From DASRRB01 sp036732755 (GTDB lineage: Bacteria; Planctomycetota; B15-G4; SIAN01): a stretch of 39,155 bases of DNA. The position numbers and the translations under genes were made by a program. The notes under the pieces are model-generated. The model was not told the origin of the DNA. It searched no databases and saw only the letters and a list, made by a program, of their open reading frames with translations. Below are positions 1 through 6,404 of the stretch, piece after piece. Where the stretch lies: NCBI GenBank assembly GCA_036732755.1, contig DAINBU010000040.1:1-39155 (forward strand), in the 5' to 3' direction. The first letter of the stretch is position 1. Each line of letters starts with the position of its first letter.

Positions 1-308
1 CGCACGTTGAAGCCGGAATAGTCGACCAGGACGACGACGTCGGGCAGCGCATAGCGGAAGCGGCGGTCGCATTCGGAGAGGAGCCGGAGGAAGCGACCGA
101 GCGCCGGCGCGACCTGCACGAAGCCCATGATCGGGGAGTCGGCGAGCCGCTCGTGCAGGACCACGCCCTCGGCCGCGAGCGCGCGCCCGCCGAAGCCCTC
201 GAACGTCGCGTCGGGGCGGCGCGCCTTCAGGGCGCGGACGAGCTCCGCCGCGTGCTGGTCGCCGGAGGTGTCGCCGGCGCTGACGAAGACACGGAGCGGC
301 GCGCTCAC
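1..308 (-). CDS. lpxB: Lipid-A-disaccharide synthase LpxB, N-terminal part (cut by window edge)
   Basis: About 102 N-terminal codons are visible; the rest lies beyond base 1. The translation carries the LpxB opening: a glycosyltransferase-B N-terminal strand with SAGDTSGDQHAAELV, then FEGFGG, then SPIMGFVQV, then VVVLVDYSGFN. In this family the enzyme joins UDP-2,3-diacylglucosamine and lipid X to make the lipid A disaccharide at the inner face of the cytoplasmic membrane. The start is taken as GTG at 308-306, because it overlaps the ilvE stop (TGA 307-305) in a GTGA coupling. Co-transcription with ilvE is implied. The presence of LpxB indicates a lipid-A-bearing outer membrane. Confidence 0.9.
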   Translation of the reverse strand, partial: MSAPLRVFVSAGDTSGDQHAAELVRALKARRPDATFEGFGGRALAAEGVVLHERLADSPIMGFVQVAPALGRFLRLLSECDRRFRYALPDVVVLVDYSGFNV

Positions 309-1234
309 GCCACCCGCGCGAGCCATTTCGCGAAGCCGGGCTCCTCGCCGCGCACGGCCCGGAAGTACTTCTGCTGCAGCGCCGTCGTCACCGGCCCGCG
401 CTTCCCGCTGCCGATGGGGCGGTAGTCGACGTCGCGGATCGGCGTCACCTCCGCGGCGGTCCCGCAGAAGAACGCCTCGTCGGCGAGGAAGAGCTCGTCG
501 CGTGCGATCGGCTCTTCGCGCACGTCGAGGCCGAGCTCCTTCGCGGCGCGCGCGAGCGCCAGCACCGAGTCGCGCGTGATGCCGGGCAGGATCGCGGCAT
601 TCGCCGGCGGCGTCTTGAGCACGTTGCCGCGCACGACGAAGAGGTTCTCCCCGGTGCCTTCGCAGAGGTATCCCTCCGCGTCGCAGAAGATCGCCTCGTC
701 GTAGCCGTTCACTTTGGCGAGCTTCTTCGCAAGTACGGACGTCGTGTACTGGCCGGAGATCTTCGCGCGCAGCATGGCCGAGCCGACGTGGTGGCGCACC
801 CAGCTCGAGAGGGTGGCGCGCACGCCCTTCTCGAGCCCTTCCTTCCCGAGGTAGGCGCCCCACGCGAAGGCGATGATCGAGACGCTCACCGGCGTCGTCG
901 CGCCGAGCCCCGGCTCGCCGTCCACGTGCAGCGCGATGGGGCGGAGGTAGCAGTCGGTGAGGCCGTTCTCGCGCACCGCCGCCTTGCACCCCTCCATCAG
1001 CGCGGCACGGTCGAAGGGGAGCTCCATGCCGACGCAGCGCGCCGAGTCGCGCAGCCGGTCGACGTGCTCCTCGAGCCGAAAGATGGCCGGCGCGCCCTTC
1101 GACTGCGCGTAGCAGCGGACCCCCTCGAAGACGCCGACGCCGTAGTGGAGCGTGTGCGACATCACGTGCACACGGGCGGTCTCCCACGGCACGATCCGGC
1201 CGTCGACCCAGATGCTCTTGGCGAGGGGCTGCAT
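305..1234 (-). CDS. ilvE: Branched-chain amino acid aminotransferase
   Basis: A 309-aa fold-type IV PLP aminotransferase that interconverts branched-chain 2-oxo acids and Leu, Ile or Val with glutamate. Seen: the N-terminal HTLHYGVGVFEGVRCY segment near residues 28-43, the PLP lysine in AKISGQYTTS (Lys158), the EGTGENLFVV motif near 210 and PGITRDSVL near 238. Length is normal for IlvE. D-amino-acid or 4-amino-4-deoxychorismate lyase relatives share the fold, but the EGVRCY and GENLFV pattern fits IlvE. It heads a minus-strand unit with lpxB, overlapping it by 4 bp. A 22-bp tandem repeat array lies upstream of its start. Confidence 0.92.
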   Translation of the reverse strand: MQPLAKSIWVDGRIVPWETARVHVMSHTLHYGVGVFEGVRCYAQSKGAPAIFRLEEHVDRLRDSARCVGMELPFDRAALMEGCKAAVRENGLTDCYLRPIALHVDGEPGLGATTPVSVSIIAFAWGAYLGKEGLEKGVRATLSSWVRHHVGSAMLRAKISGQYTTSVLAKKLAKVNGYDEAIFCDAEGYLCEGTGENLFVVRGNVLKTPPANAAILPGITRDSVLALARAAKELGLDVREEPIARDELFLADEAFFCGTAAEVTPIRDVDYRPIGSGKRGPVTTALQQKYFRAVRGEEPGFAKWLARVA

Positions 1235-1311
1235 GGACCTCCTTGCTGTCTCCGGACGCGAGGGGCCGGTACGTTATCCGGCCCGCCGCGATGGAAGAAG
1301 GCGCCCGCGCG

Positions 1312-1430
1312 CCGCGGCGCCACGCGCGGCGGCGCAGTCTTCCACGCGCAGCGGTGCGATCCACCACGCGCGGAGGCGCGATCCACCACGCGCGGAGGCG
1401 CGATCCACCACGCGCGGAGGCGCGATCCAC
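1312..1430. repeat. 22-bp tandem repeat array in divergent intergenic region
   Basis: Three identical 22-bp units at 1356-1377, 1378-1399 and 1400-1421 are followed by a 9-bp partial unit (1422-1430). Two degenerate upstream copies (1312-1333 and 1334-1355) match the unit at about 15-16 of 22 positions. The unit contains GATCCACCACGCGCGGAGG. The array lies between the divergent ilvE (start 1234) and the gene at 1448, ending 18 bp before that start. The period is not a multiple of three and lies near two helical turns. There are no spacers, so it is not CRISPR. It may be an array of regulator sites or a slippage-expanded repeat. Confidence 0.85.
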
Positions 1431-1447
1431 TTGGAGCTCCCGTCCCG

Positions 1448-2185
1448 ATGGCCGACGCGGTCCGACCCTTCGTGCCCGGCGACTTCCTCGTCTTCGAGAC
1501 GCACAAGCAGCGCGACGCGCTGTTCAACGAGGCGCGCCGCCACGTCCGCACCAAGCTCGGTGTGCTCGGGAAGTTCGCGGCGAAGGAGCTCGCGGCGAAG
1601 GCCGACGCGCGCTTCGACACGCGCACGTCGCTGAACCACCCGTACTCGTACAACGCCTACAAGGTCGACGCGCAGTGGTTCACGCTGTACCGGCCGAAGG
1701 GCGAGCGCGGGCCGCTGCAGGCGATCCTCGGCCAGGAGTTCAGCGAGGACATCGACCCGTCCTACCAGCACGTGCTCCTGTTCGGCGAGATCCACCGCCA
1801 CGGCTTCCGCCTCGGGATCCGCATCCACGAGAAGAGCTGGTGGGACACGCAGAACCTGCTGCGCAGCTGCAAGCAGTCGCCGCAGCGCGAGCGCCTCTCC
1901 GAGGCGCTGAAGCCGCTGTATGGCTACCTCCTGCGCATCCACGACTTCCAGAAGCACTACCGCTGCGAGGAGATGTCGCCGGGCATGCTCGGCACGTTCG
2001 CGCAGTATTTCAAGCCGGGCGAGCACCGCTTCACGCTGTGGCGCGACTGGCCGGAGAGCGCGCCCGAGCTACTCGGCGCGGGGATGGCGGAGCTCGTCGT
2101 CGCGGAGCTGGTGCGGCTGCTCCCCGCCTACCGCGCGATCGCGTGGTCGCCCGACCACGACCTCGTCTTCGCGAATCGGGCTTGA
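1448..2185 (+). CDS. Conserved-looking hypothetical protein, 245 aa
   Basis: I do not recognise the family. The ATG at 1448 is chosen because the identifiable protein-like sequence begins there and the DNA just upstream is the tandem repeat array. The protein is soluble, mixed alpha/beta and rich in aromatic residues and His, with no signal peptide or membrane segment. Landmarks are GDFLVFETHKQRDALFNEAR near residue 11, a FGEIHRHGFRLGIRIHEKSWW stretch near 120 (first 20 residues FGEIHRHGFRLGIRIHEKSW), and a C-terminal half with FTLWRDWPE. Codon use resembles its neighbours. It stands alone between the repeat array and the clpP-like gene, 77 bp before that start. No function is proposed. Confidence 0.8.
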   Translation: MADAVRPFVPGDFLVFETHKQRDALFNEARRHVRTKLGVLGKFAAKELAAKADARFDTRTSLNHPYSYNAYKVDAQWFTLYRPKGERGPLQAILGQEFSEDIDPSYQHVLLFGEIHRHGFRLGIRIHEKSWWDTQNLLRSCKQSPQRERLSEALKPLYGYLLRIHDFQKHYRCEEMSPGMLGTFAQYFKPGEHRFTLWRDWPESAPELLGAGMAELVVAELVRLLPAYRAIAWSPDHDLVFANRA

Positions 2186-2220
2186 GCCGCCGGGCGGCGC
2201 CGTCCGATGCGCGTTCCGGG

Positions 2221-2226
2221 TATCCT
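2221..2226 (+). promoter_or_regulatory. Candidate -10 element TATCCT for the ClpP-like gene
   Basis: TATCCT about 37 bp before the ClpP-like start. Similar TATCNT hexamers sit about 35-45 bp before several other first genes in this window (2861, 10475, 29832), which is the main support. No convincing -35 was identified. Confidence 0.3.
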
Positions 2227-2242
2227 GCGGCGCTTCCGCAGG
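2224..2242 (+). promoter_or_regulatory. Perfect 7-bp hairpin in the 5' leader of the ClpP-like gene
   Basis: CCTGCGG, a 5-nt loop, then CCGCAGG, ending 20 bp before the ATG at 2263. It has no T-run, so it is not an intrinsic terminator. It may be a leader structure or a dyad operator overlapping the candidate -10. Confidence 0.4.
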
Positions 2243-2262
2243 ACCCCGCGAGGACGAGCACG

Positions 2263-2841
2263 ATGCCCGAGGGCGAAAAGAAGAGGTCGATGCCGCAGCC
2301 GCCGGCGCTGCGGCTCCTGCTGCGCGAGCGGACGATCATCATCGCCAAGCCGGTCGACCGCACCCTGATGGAGCGCGTGACCTCGCAGCTCCTGGTCCTC
2401 GACGGCAAGAACCCGAGCAAGCTCATCACCGTCTACGTGAACTCGCCGGGCGGCGACGCCGACAGCGGCTTCGCGATCTACGACGCGATGCGCTTCGTGA
2501 AGGCGCCGATCCGGACCATCTGCTCGGGGCTGGCGGCCTCGGCGGCGGTGCCGATCTTCCTCGGCGGCCGCAAGGGGATGCGCTTCTCCTGGCCCAACTC
2601 CCGCTTCCTGCTCCACCAGCCGTCGATGCAGACGATGGGCGCCGCGAGCGACATCGAGATCACCAGCAACGAGATCGAGCGCGTCCGCGAGAAGTACAAC
2701 CACATCGTCGAGGAGGAGTGCGGGCGCGCGATGGCGAAGGTGCGCACCGACACCAACCGCGACTTCTGGCTCACGGCGACCGAGGCGGTCGAGTACGGCC
2801 TCGTGACGCGCATCGTCATCCGGGCGACCGAGCTCGACTGA
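2263..2841 (+). CDS. ClpP-family serine peptidase (orphan ClpP-like)
   Basis: A 192-aa protein of the ClpP/crotonase fold. The full catalytic triad is visible by alignment to E. coli ClpP: Ser93 in GLAASAAVPIF, His118 in RFLLHQPS and Asp167 in TNRDFWLTATEAVEYGLV. The oxyanion-region VNSPGGD is at 59-65. The residue after the catalytic Ser is Ala, where ClpP usually has Met, and the N-terminus (Pro/Arg-rich, no standard propeptide) differs from housekeeping ClpP. It is therefore likely a paralogue rather than the main ClpP. In the family, tetradecamers degrade unfolded proteins fed by AAA+ partners. No clpX, clpA or clpC gene is nearby. The start follows a GGACGAGCACG leader. Confidence 0.88.
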   Translation: MPEGEKKRSMPQPPALRLLLRERTIIIAKPVDRTLMERVTSQLLVLDGKNPSKLITVYVNSPGGDADSGFAIYDAMRFVKAPIRTICSGLAASAAVPIFLGGRKGMRFSWPNSRFLLHQPSMQTMGAASDIEITSNEIERVREKYNHIVEEECGRAMAKVRTDTNRDFWLTATEAVEYGLVTRIVIRATELD

Positions 2842-2860
2842 TTCCGGCGGCCCGCGCCGG

Positions 2861-2866
2861 TATCAT
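2861..2866 (+). promoter_or_regulatory. Candidate -10 element TATCAT for the permease gene
   Basis: TATCAT followed by CCGCCG, 46 bp before the permease ATG at 2912 and just after the preceding stop. It matches the TATCNT pattern seen before other genes in this window. A short CCGGC/GCCGG stem (2844-2860) precedes it. Confidence 0.3.
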
Positions 2867-2911
2867 CCGCCGCGTCGTGGATCGAAGGCGCGGGGGCGTC
2901 GAGCGTCCACC

Positions 2912-4543
2912 ATGCAAGCGCATTGGCGCCGCCGCATCGCCGGCGGTCTGCTCTGGCTGCCCTTCCTCGCCCTGACCTGCGTTCCGGTCGCGTGGCTGAT
3001 CGTGCGCTCGCTGTTCCCGGGCGGGCGCTTCGACGCCGGGCCCTACCTGCGCCTGTTCGCGTCGACCGACCTCCAGGTGCTCTGGAACAGCGTGCAGCTC
3101 GGCCTGCTGGTCGTGCTGGCGACCGCGGCGGTCGGCGTGCCGTACGGCTTCCTCATCCGCCGCACCGACCTGCGCGGCGCGCGCATCTACGAGCTGCTCG
3201 CGATCACGCCGCTGCTCCTGCCGCCCTACATGGAGGGGCTGGCGTGGGTGCAGGTGGTCCCGCTGCACGGCCGCTTCGCCTGCGTCTTCATCCTGTCGAG
3301 CGTCCTCTTCCCGGTGACCGCGCTGCTCTCGGCGCGCGCGTTCGGGGAGATCGACGCCGACGTCGAGGACGCGGCGCGCCTCTCCCTCGGCGAGGGGCGC
3401 GCGCTGCGGCGCGTCACGCTGCCGCTCGCGATGGCGGGCGTCGGCGCGGCGGCGCTGCTCACCTTCGTCTTCGCGGTGTCGGACTTCGTCGTCACCGACT
3501 TCTTCAGCTTCGCCGGGCTCGGTTCGGAGACGTTCCAGGTCGGCGCGACCAAGGCGTACGGAGAGTTCGCGCGCCAGCTCGACCCGGTGGCGGCGACGGC
3601 GACGGTCGTCCCGCTCGTGCTGGTCGGGCTCGCCGGGCTTCTCCTGGTGGCGCGCCTCGAGAGCCGCCGCGAGAGGACGTCGCTCGGCGGCTCGCACGCG
3701 GAGCCGCGCCCCTACCGGCTGGGGATGGCGCAGCCGCTCGCCCACGTCTTCCTCGTCGCGCTGCTCGGGATCACGATCGGCATCCCGGCGTTCCAGATCG
3801 GCAAGCTCGCGCTGCGGCGCCACGTCCAGCCGCCCGTCGCGCCGACGAATCCCGCCGCGCAGCTCGCGCGCGGGACGGTCGACGTCTCGCCCTACGAGGC
3901 CGCGGACCCGGTGAAGGTCGCGCTGCGCCGCCACGTCCCCGACCTCGGGAACAGCTTCCGCATCGCGGGGGGCGCGACGCTGCTCCTGCTGCTCGCGGCG
4001 TTCGGGCCGGCGCGGGCGCTCTCGCGCGCGCGGCGGGCGCCGTTCGCGCAGCGGGCGCTCGTCCTGCTGCCGCTCGCGTTCCCCGGGCTCATGGTCGGCA
4101 TGGGGGTCGAGCAGCTCTTCGTGCACGCGCCCGACCGGGTCTACCGCGGCTGGGGCCTCGTCTCGCTCGCGCTCGCGTCGCGCTATCTGCCGTTGGCCGT
4201 CCTGACCTTGCGCGCGTCGTGGGTCCGCATCGCGCCGGAGATCGAGCAGGCGGCGGAGCTCGCGGTGCCCGGCGCCGTTCGCCGCTTCACCGTCGTCACG
4301 CTCCCGCTGCTGCTGCCCGGCGCGTTGGCGGCCGGCGTGCTCGGCTTCACGCTCTGCCTGCGGGAGTTCGACTCGATCGTGCTCCTGTTCGGGGCGCAGG
4401 AGATGCTCACCACGCGCATCTACAACCTGGTCCACTGGGCGCAGGACGCCGTGGTGGGGGCGCTCTGCCTGCTGCAGATGGCGGCGGTCTTCGTGGTGTG
4501 GGCGACGGCAAGACTGCTGATCGGAAATCCCCGGAGGGGATGA
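2912..4543 (+). CDS. Fused two-domain ABC transporter permease, iron(III)-type (FbpB/SfuB-like)
   Basis: A 543-aa integral membrane protein with two binding-protein-dependent permease domains in one chain and about 12 hydrophobic segments. Each half has the cytoplasmic EAA loop that docks the ATPase: EDAARLSLGEGRALRRVTLP near residue 152 and EQAAELAVPGAVRRFTVVTL near 448. This arrangement is typical of ferric-iron permeases such as FbpB/SfuB; substrates such as 2-aminoethylphosphonate or thiamine use related permeases, so iron is a family inference. No ATPase or binding-protein gene is adjacent. The accessory island begins right after the stop and may have separated it from its partners. The last residues (LLIGNPRRG) lie where island-like sequence starts, so the native C-terminus may be altered. 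Confidence 0.87.
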   Translation: MQAHWRRRIAGGLLWLPFLALTCVPVAWLIVRSLFPGGRFDAGPYLRLFASTDLQVLWNSVQLGLLVVLATAAVGVPYGFLIRRTDLRGARIYELLAITPLLLPPYMEGLAWVQVVPLHGRFACVFILSSVLFPVTALLSARAFGEIDADVEDAARLSLGEGRALRRVTLPLAMAGVGAAALLTFVFAVSDFVVTDFFSFAGLGSETFQVGATKAYGEFARQLDPVAATATVVPLVLVGLAGLLLVARLESRRERTSLGGSHAEPRPYRLGMAQPLAHVFLVALLGITIGIPAFQIGKLALRRHVQPPVAPTNPAAQLARGTVDVSPYEAADPVKVALRRHVPDLGNSFRIAGGATLLLLLAAFGPARALSRARRAPFAQRALVLLPLAFPGLMVGMGVEQLFVHAPDRVYRGWGLVSLALASRYLPLAVLTLRASWVRIAPEIEQAAELAVPGAVRRFTVVTLPLLLPGALAAGVLGFTLCLREFDSIVLLFGAQEMLTTRIYNLVHWAQDAVVGALCLLQMAAVFVVWATARLLIGNPRRG

Positions 4544-4596
4544 GCGACCTTCCCGGGCGCGCGCACTCGTCTGCGATCGTCTGCGAGCGTGAGCGT

Positions 4597-4615
4597 ACTG
4601 CAGATTCCACTGCCA
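4597..4615. repeat. Left copy of imperfect 19-bp direct repeat bracketing the island
   Basis: ACTGCAGATTCCACTGCCA here matches 6259-6277 in 18 of 19 positions and in the same orientation. The two copies lie on either side of the cassette genes. Both sit within degraded integrase-type sequence, so they could be duplicated remnants of one element. Confidence 0.6.
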
Positions 4616-4821
4616 TCGTTTTCGAGCGCCGCGGTGTCAGTTCCGGTCTCCTGCGCGTCCTGCCGCGACGTGGCCACGTTCGGCAGCGGCGGGAGGGCCG
4701 CGAGGCCGCCGCGCAGGTCGTCGACGCGCAGGTGCGTGTAGTACTTCATCGTGAGGCTGATCGACGAGTGGCGCATGAGCCGCTGCACGGTCTGCGGCGC
4801 GACCCCCTGTCGGTCAGTCGT
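4600..4821 (-). pseudogene. C-terminal remnant of a phage-type tyrosine recombinase
   Basis: Read on the minus strand from 4821, the frame gives GVAPQTVQRLMRHSSISL, then TMKYYTHLRVDDLRGGL. This matches the C-terminal end of XerC/phage-type tyrosine integrases: the LMRHS helix carrying the second Arg-x-x-His region, followed by the nucleophile Tyr in the YYTH segment. Everything upstream (catalytic domain start, N-terminal arm-binding domain) is missing, and the fragment begins exactly where the stop of the 171-aa cassette gene lies (4822). The frame then runs on into the permease end without recognisable sequence. It does not resemble IntI, whose C-terminus differs. It looks like a truncation scar from rearrangement. 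Confidence 0.75.
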
Positions 4822-5337
4822 TCAGACCTTTGGATGGATCAAGAAGTACGCAAGAACGGCAAGCGCTGGGTAGGCGAAGGTGAAGGCGACGATGGCGGCG
4901 TACATCAACTTCTGCACCTTCCATCGTCCTAGGCACGGCGCGGACATTGTCTTCGTGGGCGTCGTTTCGAACTCCACTTGAAGTCCGTCAGCGAGCTTCT
5001 CACCCCGCGCAATGAACGAGACCGGTTTCAGCCACTTCTGTTCGAGTTCGCGGGCCGAGAGGATCCAGTACTTCTGGAAGGCGAAGCTGCGCGACGTGAT
5101 CAGCAGCCATGCGACCCCGAGGAAGACGCCGAGCATTGCAAGCGCGACAACGAGAATGCGAAGATCTCGTGATTCCGTCGAAAACGCCAATCCGATTGCC
5201 GCGATCAAGATCGCATGCGCGGCCATCATCCCTGCGAACTTCGACCAGATCATGTCGCCCTCTGAAGTCCACAGCGCGACGGCCGCATCAAAGCCGCTGC
5301 GAGCGTTCTCCTGCGCGAGATCTTCTGGCGTCGTCAT
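4822..5337 (-). CDS. Cassette-borne small membrane protein, 171 aa
   Basis: Family not recognised. Two pairs of hydrophobic helices are visible: AAHAILIAAIGLAF with RILVVALAMLGVFLGVAWLL near residues 40-80, and a C-terminal segment (KLMYAAIVAFTFAYPALAVL, then AYFLIH). A charged cytoplasmic-looking stretch with EQKWLKP lies between them. The N-terminus is acidic and opens MTTPEDLAQENARSG, then LWTSEGDMIWSKF. The start has a good GAAGGGG ribosome site 7 nt upstream and lies 23 nt after the attC core site, the spacing typical of an integron cassette gene. Base composition is visibly less GC-rich than the flanking genes. Its own downstream attC is missing; a GTCTGAAC sequence at the stop may be the scar of one. 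Confidence 0.75.
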   Translation of the reverse strand: MTTPEDLAQENARSGFDAAVALWTSEGDMIWSKFAGMMAAHAILIAAIGLAFSTESRDLRILVVALAMLGVFLGVAWLLITSRSFAFQKYWILSARELEQKWLKPVSFIARGEKLADGLQVEFETTPTKTMSAPCLGRWKVQKLMYAAIVAFTFAYPALAVLAYFLIHPKV

Positions 5338-5359
5338 GGCGAAGCCCCTTCGCGCGTTC

Positions 5360-5458
5360 CTCTAACGACCGCGCTTCACCTGCGAAGTCCGCAATTGGAT
5401 CCGGCCCGCGGCCCGCCACCGTGCCCGCGGCTTCGTCAGGTGCAAGCGCATGTTAGAC
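5360..5458 (-). other. Integron attC recombination site (59-base element)
   Basis: On the minus strand the site begins with GTCTAAC (R'', 5458-5452) and ends with GTTAGAG (R', 5366-5360), so the outer boxes are complementary over TCTAAC/GTTAGA. Inside them, CGCTT-CACCTG-CGAAG pairs between the two arms. The first arm carries two unpaired extra bases (a G and an A), and a short unpaired spacer (ATG against GACCG) separates the R and L boxes. Extrahelical bases in the first L arm and the unpaired spacer are hallmarks of attC folding. At 99 bp it is in the normal size range. The polarity predicts cassette genes on the minus strand, as observed. Confidence 0.85.
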
Positions 5459-5562
5459 CGCAACTCAATCAGCAGTCGACTGCGCAACGACTCCATTGCG
5501 ACTACTTGAGCCTTGCTGATCGGTATCGCGACCGTCGCCTGTTCAGCGACTGCATCGGTCAC
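5362..5562 (-). CDS. Possible small cassette ORF running through attC, 66 aa
   Basis: A GTG at 5562 overlaps the stop of the preceding cassette gene (GTGA), and the frame ends with TAG inside the R' box of attC. The first 35 or so residues (GTG-encoded MTDAVAEQATVAIPISKAQ and so on) could be real. The remainder, including SNMRLHLTKP, is the attC site read as protein, a pattern common to cassette arrays. It may be a readthrough frame only. Confidence 0.25.
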   Translation of the reverse strand: MTDAVAEQATVAIPISKAQVVAMESLRSRLLIELRSNMRLHLTKPRARWRAAGRIQLRTSQVKRGR

Positions 5563-5948
5563 TTACGAAGCTGCCTGACTGTGAGGGAACCGTCGTCCCA
5601 CACGACGAACTCCAGACGCTTCTCTGGATCGGTCGGCACGCCCAAACCACGACCATCCAAACGGCCGAAGTCAGTCGACGACGTCACATGAACGTCGCCC
5701 TCGAGCGAGACGGTGACACATTTGGGAAGGGAGCGTTGTACTTCGACGTGCTTCGCCGACGCCTGGAGTTCGAGAACCCCGTCGCGCGGCCCAGCGTAGA
5801 CCGACACCGCATCATCCCCGTTCGACTGCTTCGTAACCGACACAACCGCCCAGACGGGCCTTGGTGCGCGGCGGCTCGAAAGCGCCCAAGCACCTACCGA
5901 CATGAAAACGACGAGAAGCGCAGCGATGGCAACTTGTCGACGATTCAT
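5559..5948 (-). CDS. Cassette-borne secreted or membrane-anchored small protein, 129 aa
   Basis: Family not recognised. The ATG at 5948 is preferred over a longer upstream reading because it has a GGAG ribosome site 8 nt upstream and begins a clear signal or anchor sequence: MNRRQ then AIAALLVVFMSVGAWALSS. The remaining 100 or so residues look like a small beta-rich extracytoplasmic domain, with one Cys (PKCVTVSLEGDVHV) and a C-terminal LEFVVWDDGSLTVRQL. Base use is less GC-rich than the chromosome around it. With the attC about 100 bp downstream, it forms a cassette in the same orientation as the 171-aa gene. Confidence 0.7.
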   Translation of the reverse strand: MNRRQVAIAALLVVFMSVGAWALSSRRAPRPVWAVVSVTKQSNGDDAVSVYAGPRDGVLELQASAKHVEVQRSLPKCVTVSLEGDVHVTSSTDFGRLDGRGLGVPTDPEKRLEFVVWDDGSLTVRQLRK

Positions 5949-5981
5949 GAGCCAGTCTCCGTTGTCGGTCTTACTCAGATT

Positions 5982-6029
5982 CGACAGGATCATCGTGCCA
6001 GTCCTCGTGCTCGCAGAATGATCCTGTCG
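5982..6029. repeat. Perfect 12-bp inverted repeat with 24-nt loop
   Basis: CGACAGGATCAT (5982-5993) and ATGATCCTGTCG (6018-6029) are exact inverted copies. They lie 34 bp upstream of the 129-aa cassette gene on its 5' side. No T-run follows on either strand and no GTTRRRY box brackets it, so it is neither an intrinsic terminator nor an obvious attC. A dyad operator or a degenerate recombination site is possible. Confidence 0.6.
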
Positions 6030-6156
6030 CTGTACTAAGGAGCATGGAACGCCCGGAGGCCTCGCGCAAGGAGCAAGGTTCAACGGCGTAGCGCGGGGGT
6101 GTTCACGGTCTTCCAGCCGCCCGCGCGATTCGTCGCGCGCCGCCGCGACGCCCGGC

Positions 6157-6330
6157 TCAAGTCCTCAGTTCCGCGTCGAGCAGCGCAGCGACCTCTGCCT
6201 TGACGGAGTCCGCGAGCGTCGGCCACGCGGCGACGAGGCGCGCGAGCAGCGGATCGGCACTGCCGATTCCACTGCCACCCGCCTCACCGCCCCCGGAAAC
6301 GGCGCGATTGCTGATCGGGGCGCGGGCCCG
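6157..6330 (-). pseudogene. Degraded C-terminal fragment flanking the island
   Basis: An open minus-strand frame ends at TGA 6159-6157 and reads DPLLARLVAAWPTLADSVKA, then EVAALLDAEL. From memory, a short helical tail of this W-P-x-L type follows phage-type integrases in several GC-rich phyla, notably Planctomycetota. No start codon context or full domain is visible. It shares a 19-bp near-identical sequence with the integrase remnant at 4597-4615, so both may derive from one element type. The rest of the 6084-6404 intergenic stretch holds only the candidate -10 at 6330. Confidence 0.4.
6259..6277. repeat. Right copy of imperfect 19-bp direct repeat
   Basis: ACTGCCGATTCCACTGCCA is the partner of 4597-4615, with one mismatch. 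A second short near-match also exists: GATTGCTGATCGG at 6306-6318 against GACTGCTGATCGG at 4512-4524. The order of the two matches is swapped between the sides. Confidence 0.6.
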
Positions 6331-6335
6331 ATAAT
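6330..6335 (+). promoter_or_regulatory. Candidate -10 element GATAAT for the 6405-9343 gene pair
   Basis: GATAAT followed by GGCGGCC, 70 bp before the GTG start at 6405. No clear -35 is seen. It is listed because it resembles the -10-like hexamers before other transcription units here. Confidence 0.25.
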
Positions 6336-6404
6336 GGCGGCCCCTCGCGCGCGCCGCCTCGGCGCGCCGGCGGGACGCGTCACGACGAGCCCGGGGAACC
6401 GACT

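Noticed and set aside
1312..1430. CRISPR array
   Set aside because: The 22-bp units are directly adjacent with no spacers, and no cas gene is present.
5982..6029. Intrinsic terminator
   Set aside because: The 24-nt loop is too long and no T-run follows on either strand.
5559..6083. Longer start (6083) for the 129-aa cassette protein
   Set aside because: The extra 45 residues would span the 12-bp palindrome and have no ribosome site; the ATG at 5948 has GGAG and begins the signal sequence.
6078..6130. Second attC site starting at GTTCAAC (6078-6084)
   Set aside because: GTTCAAC fits one core box, but no matching GTTGAAC lies at a usable distance and the inner arms do not pair like L boxes.
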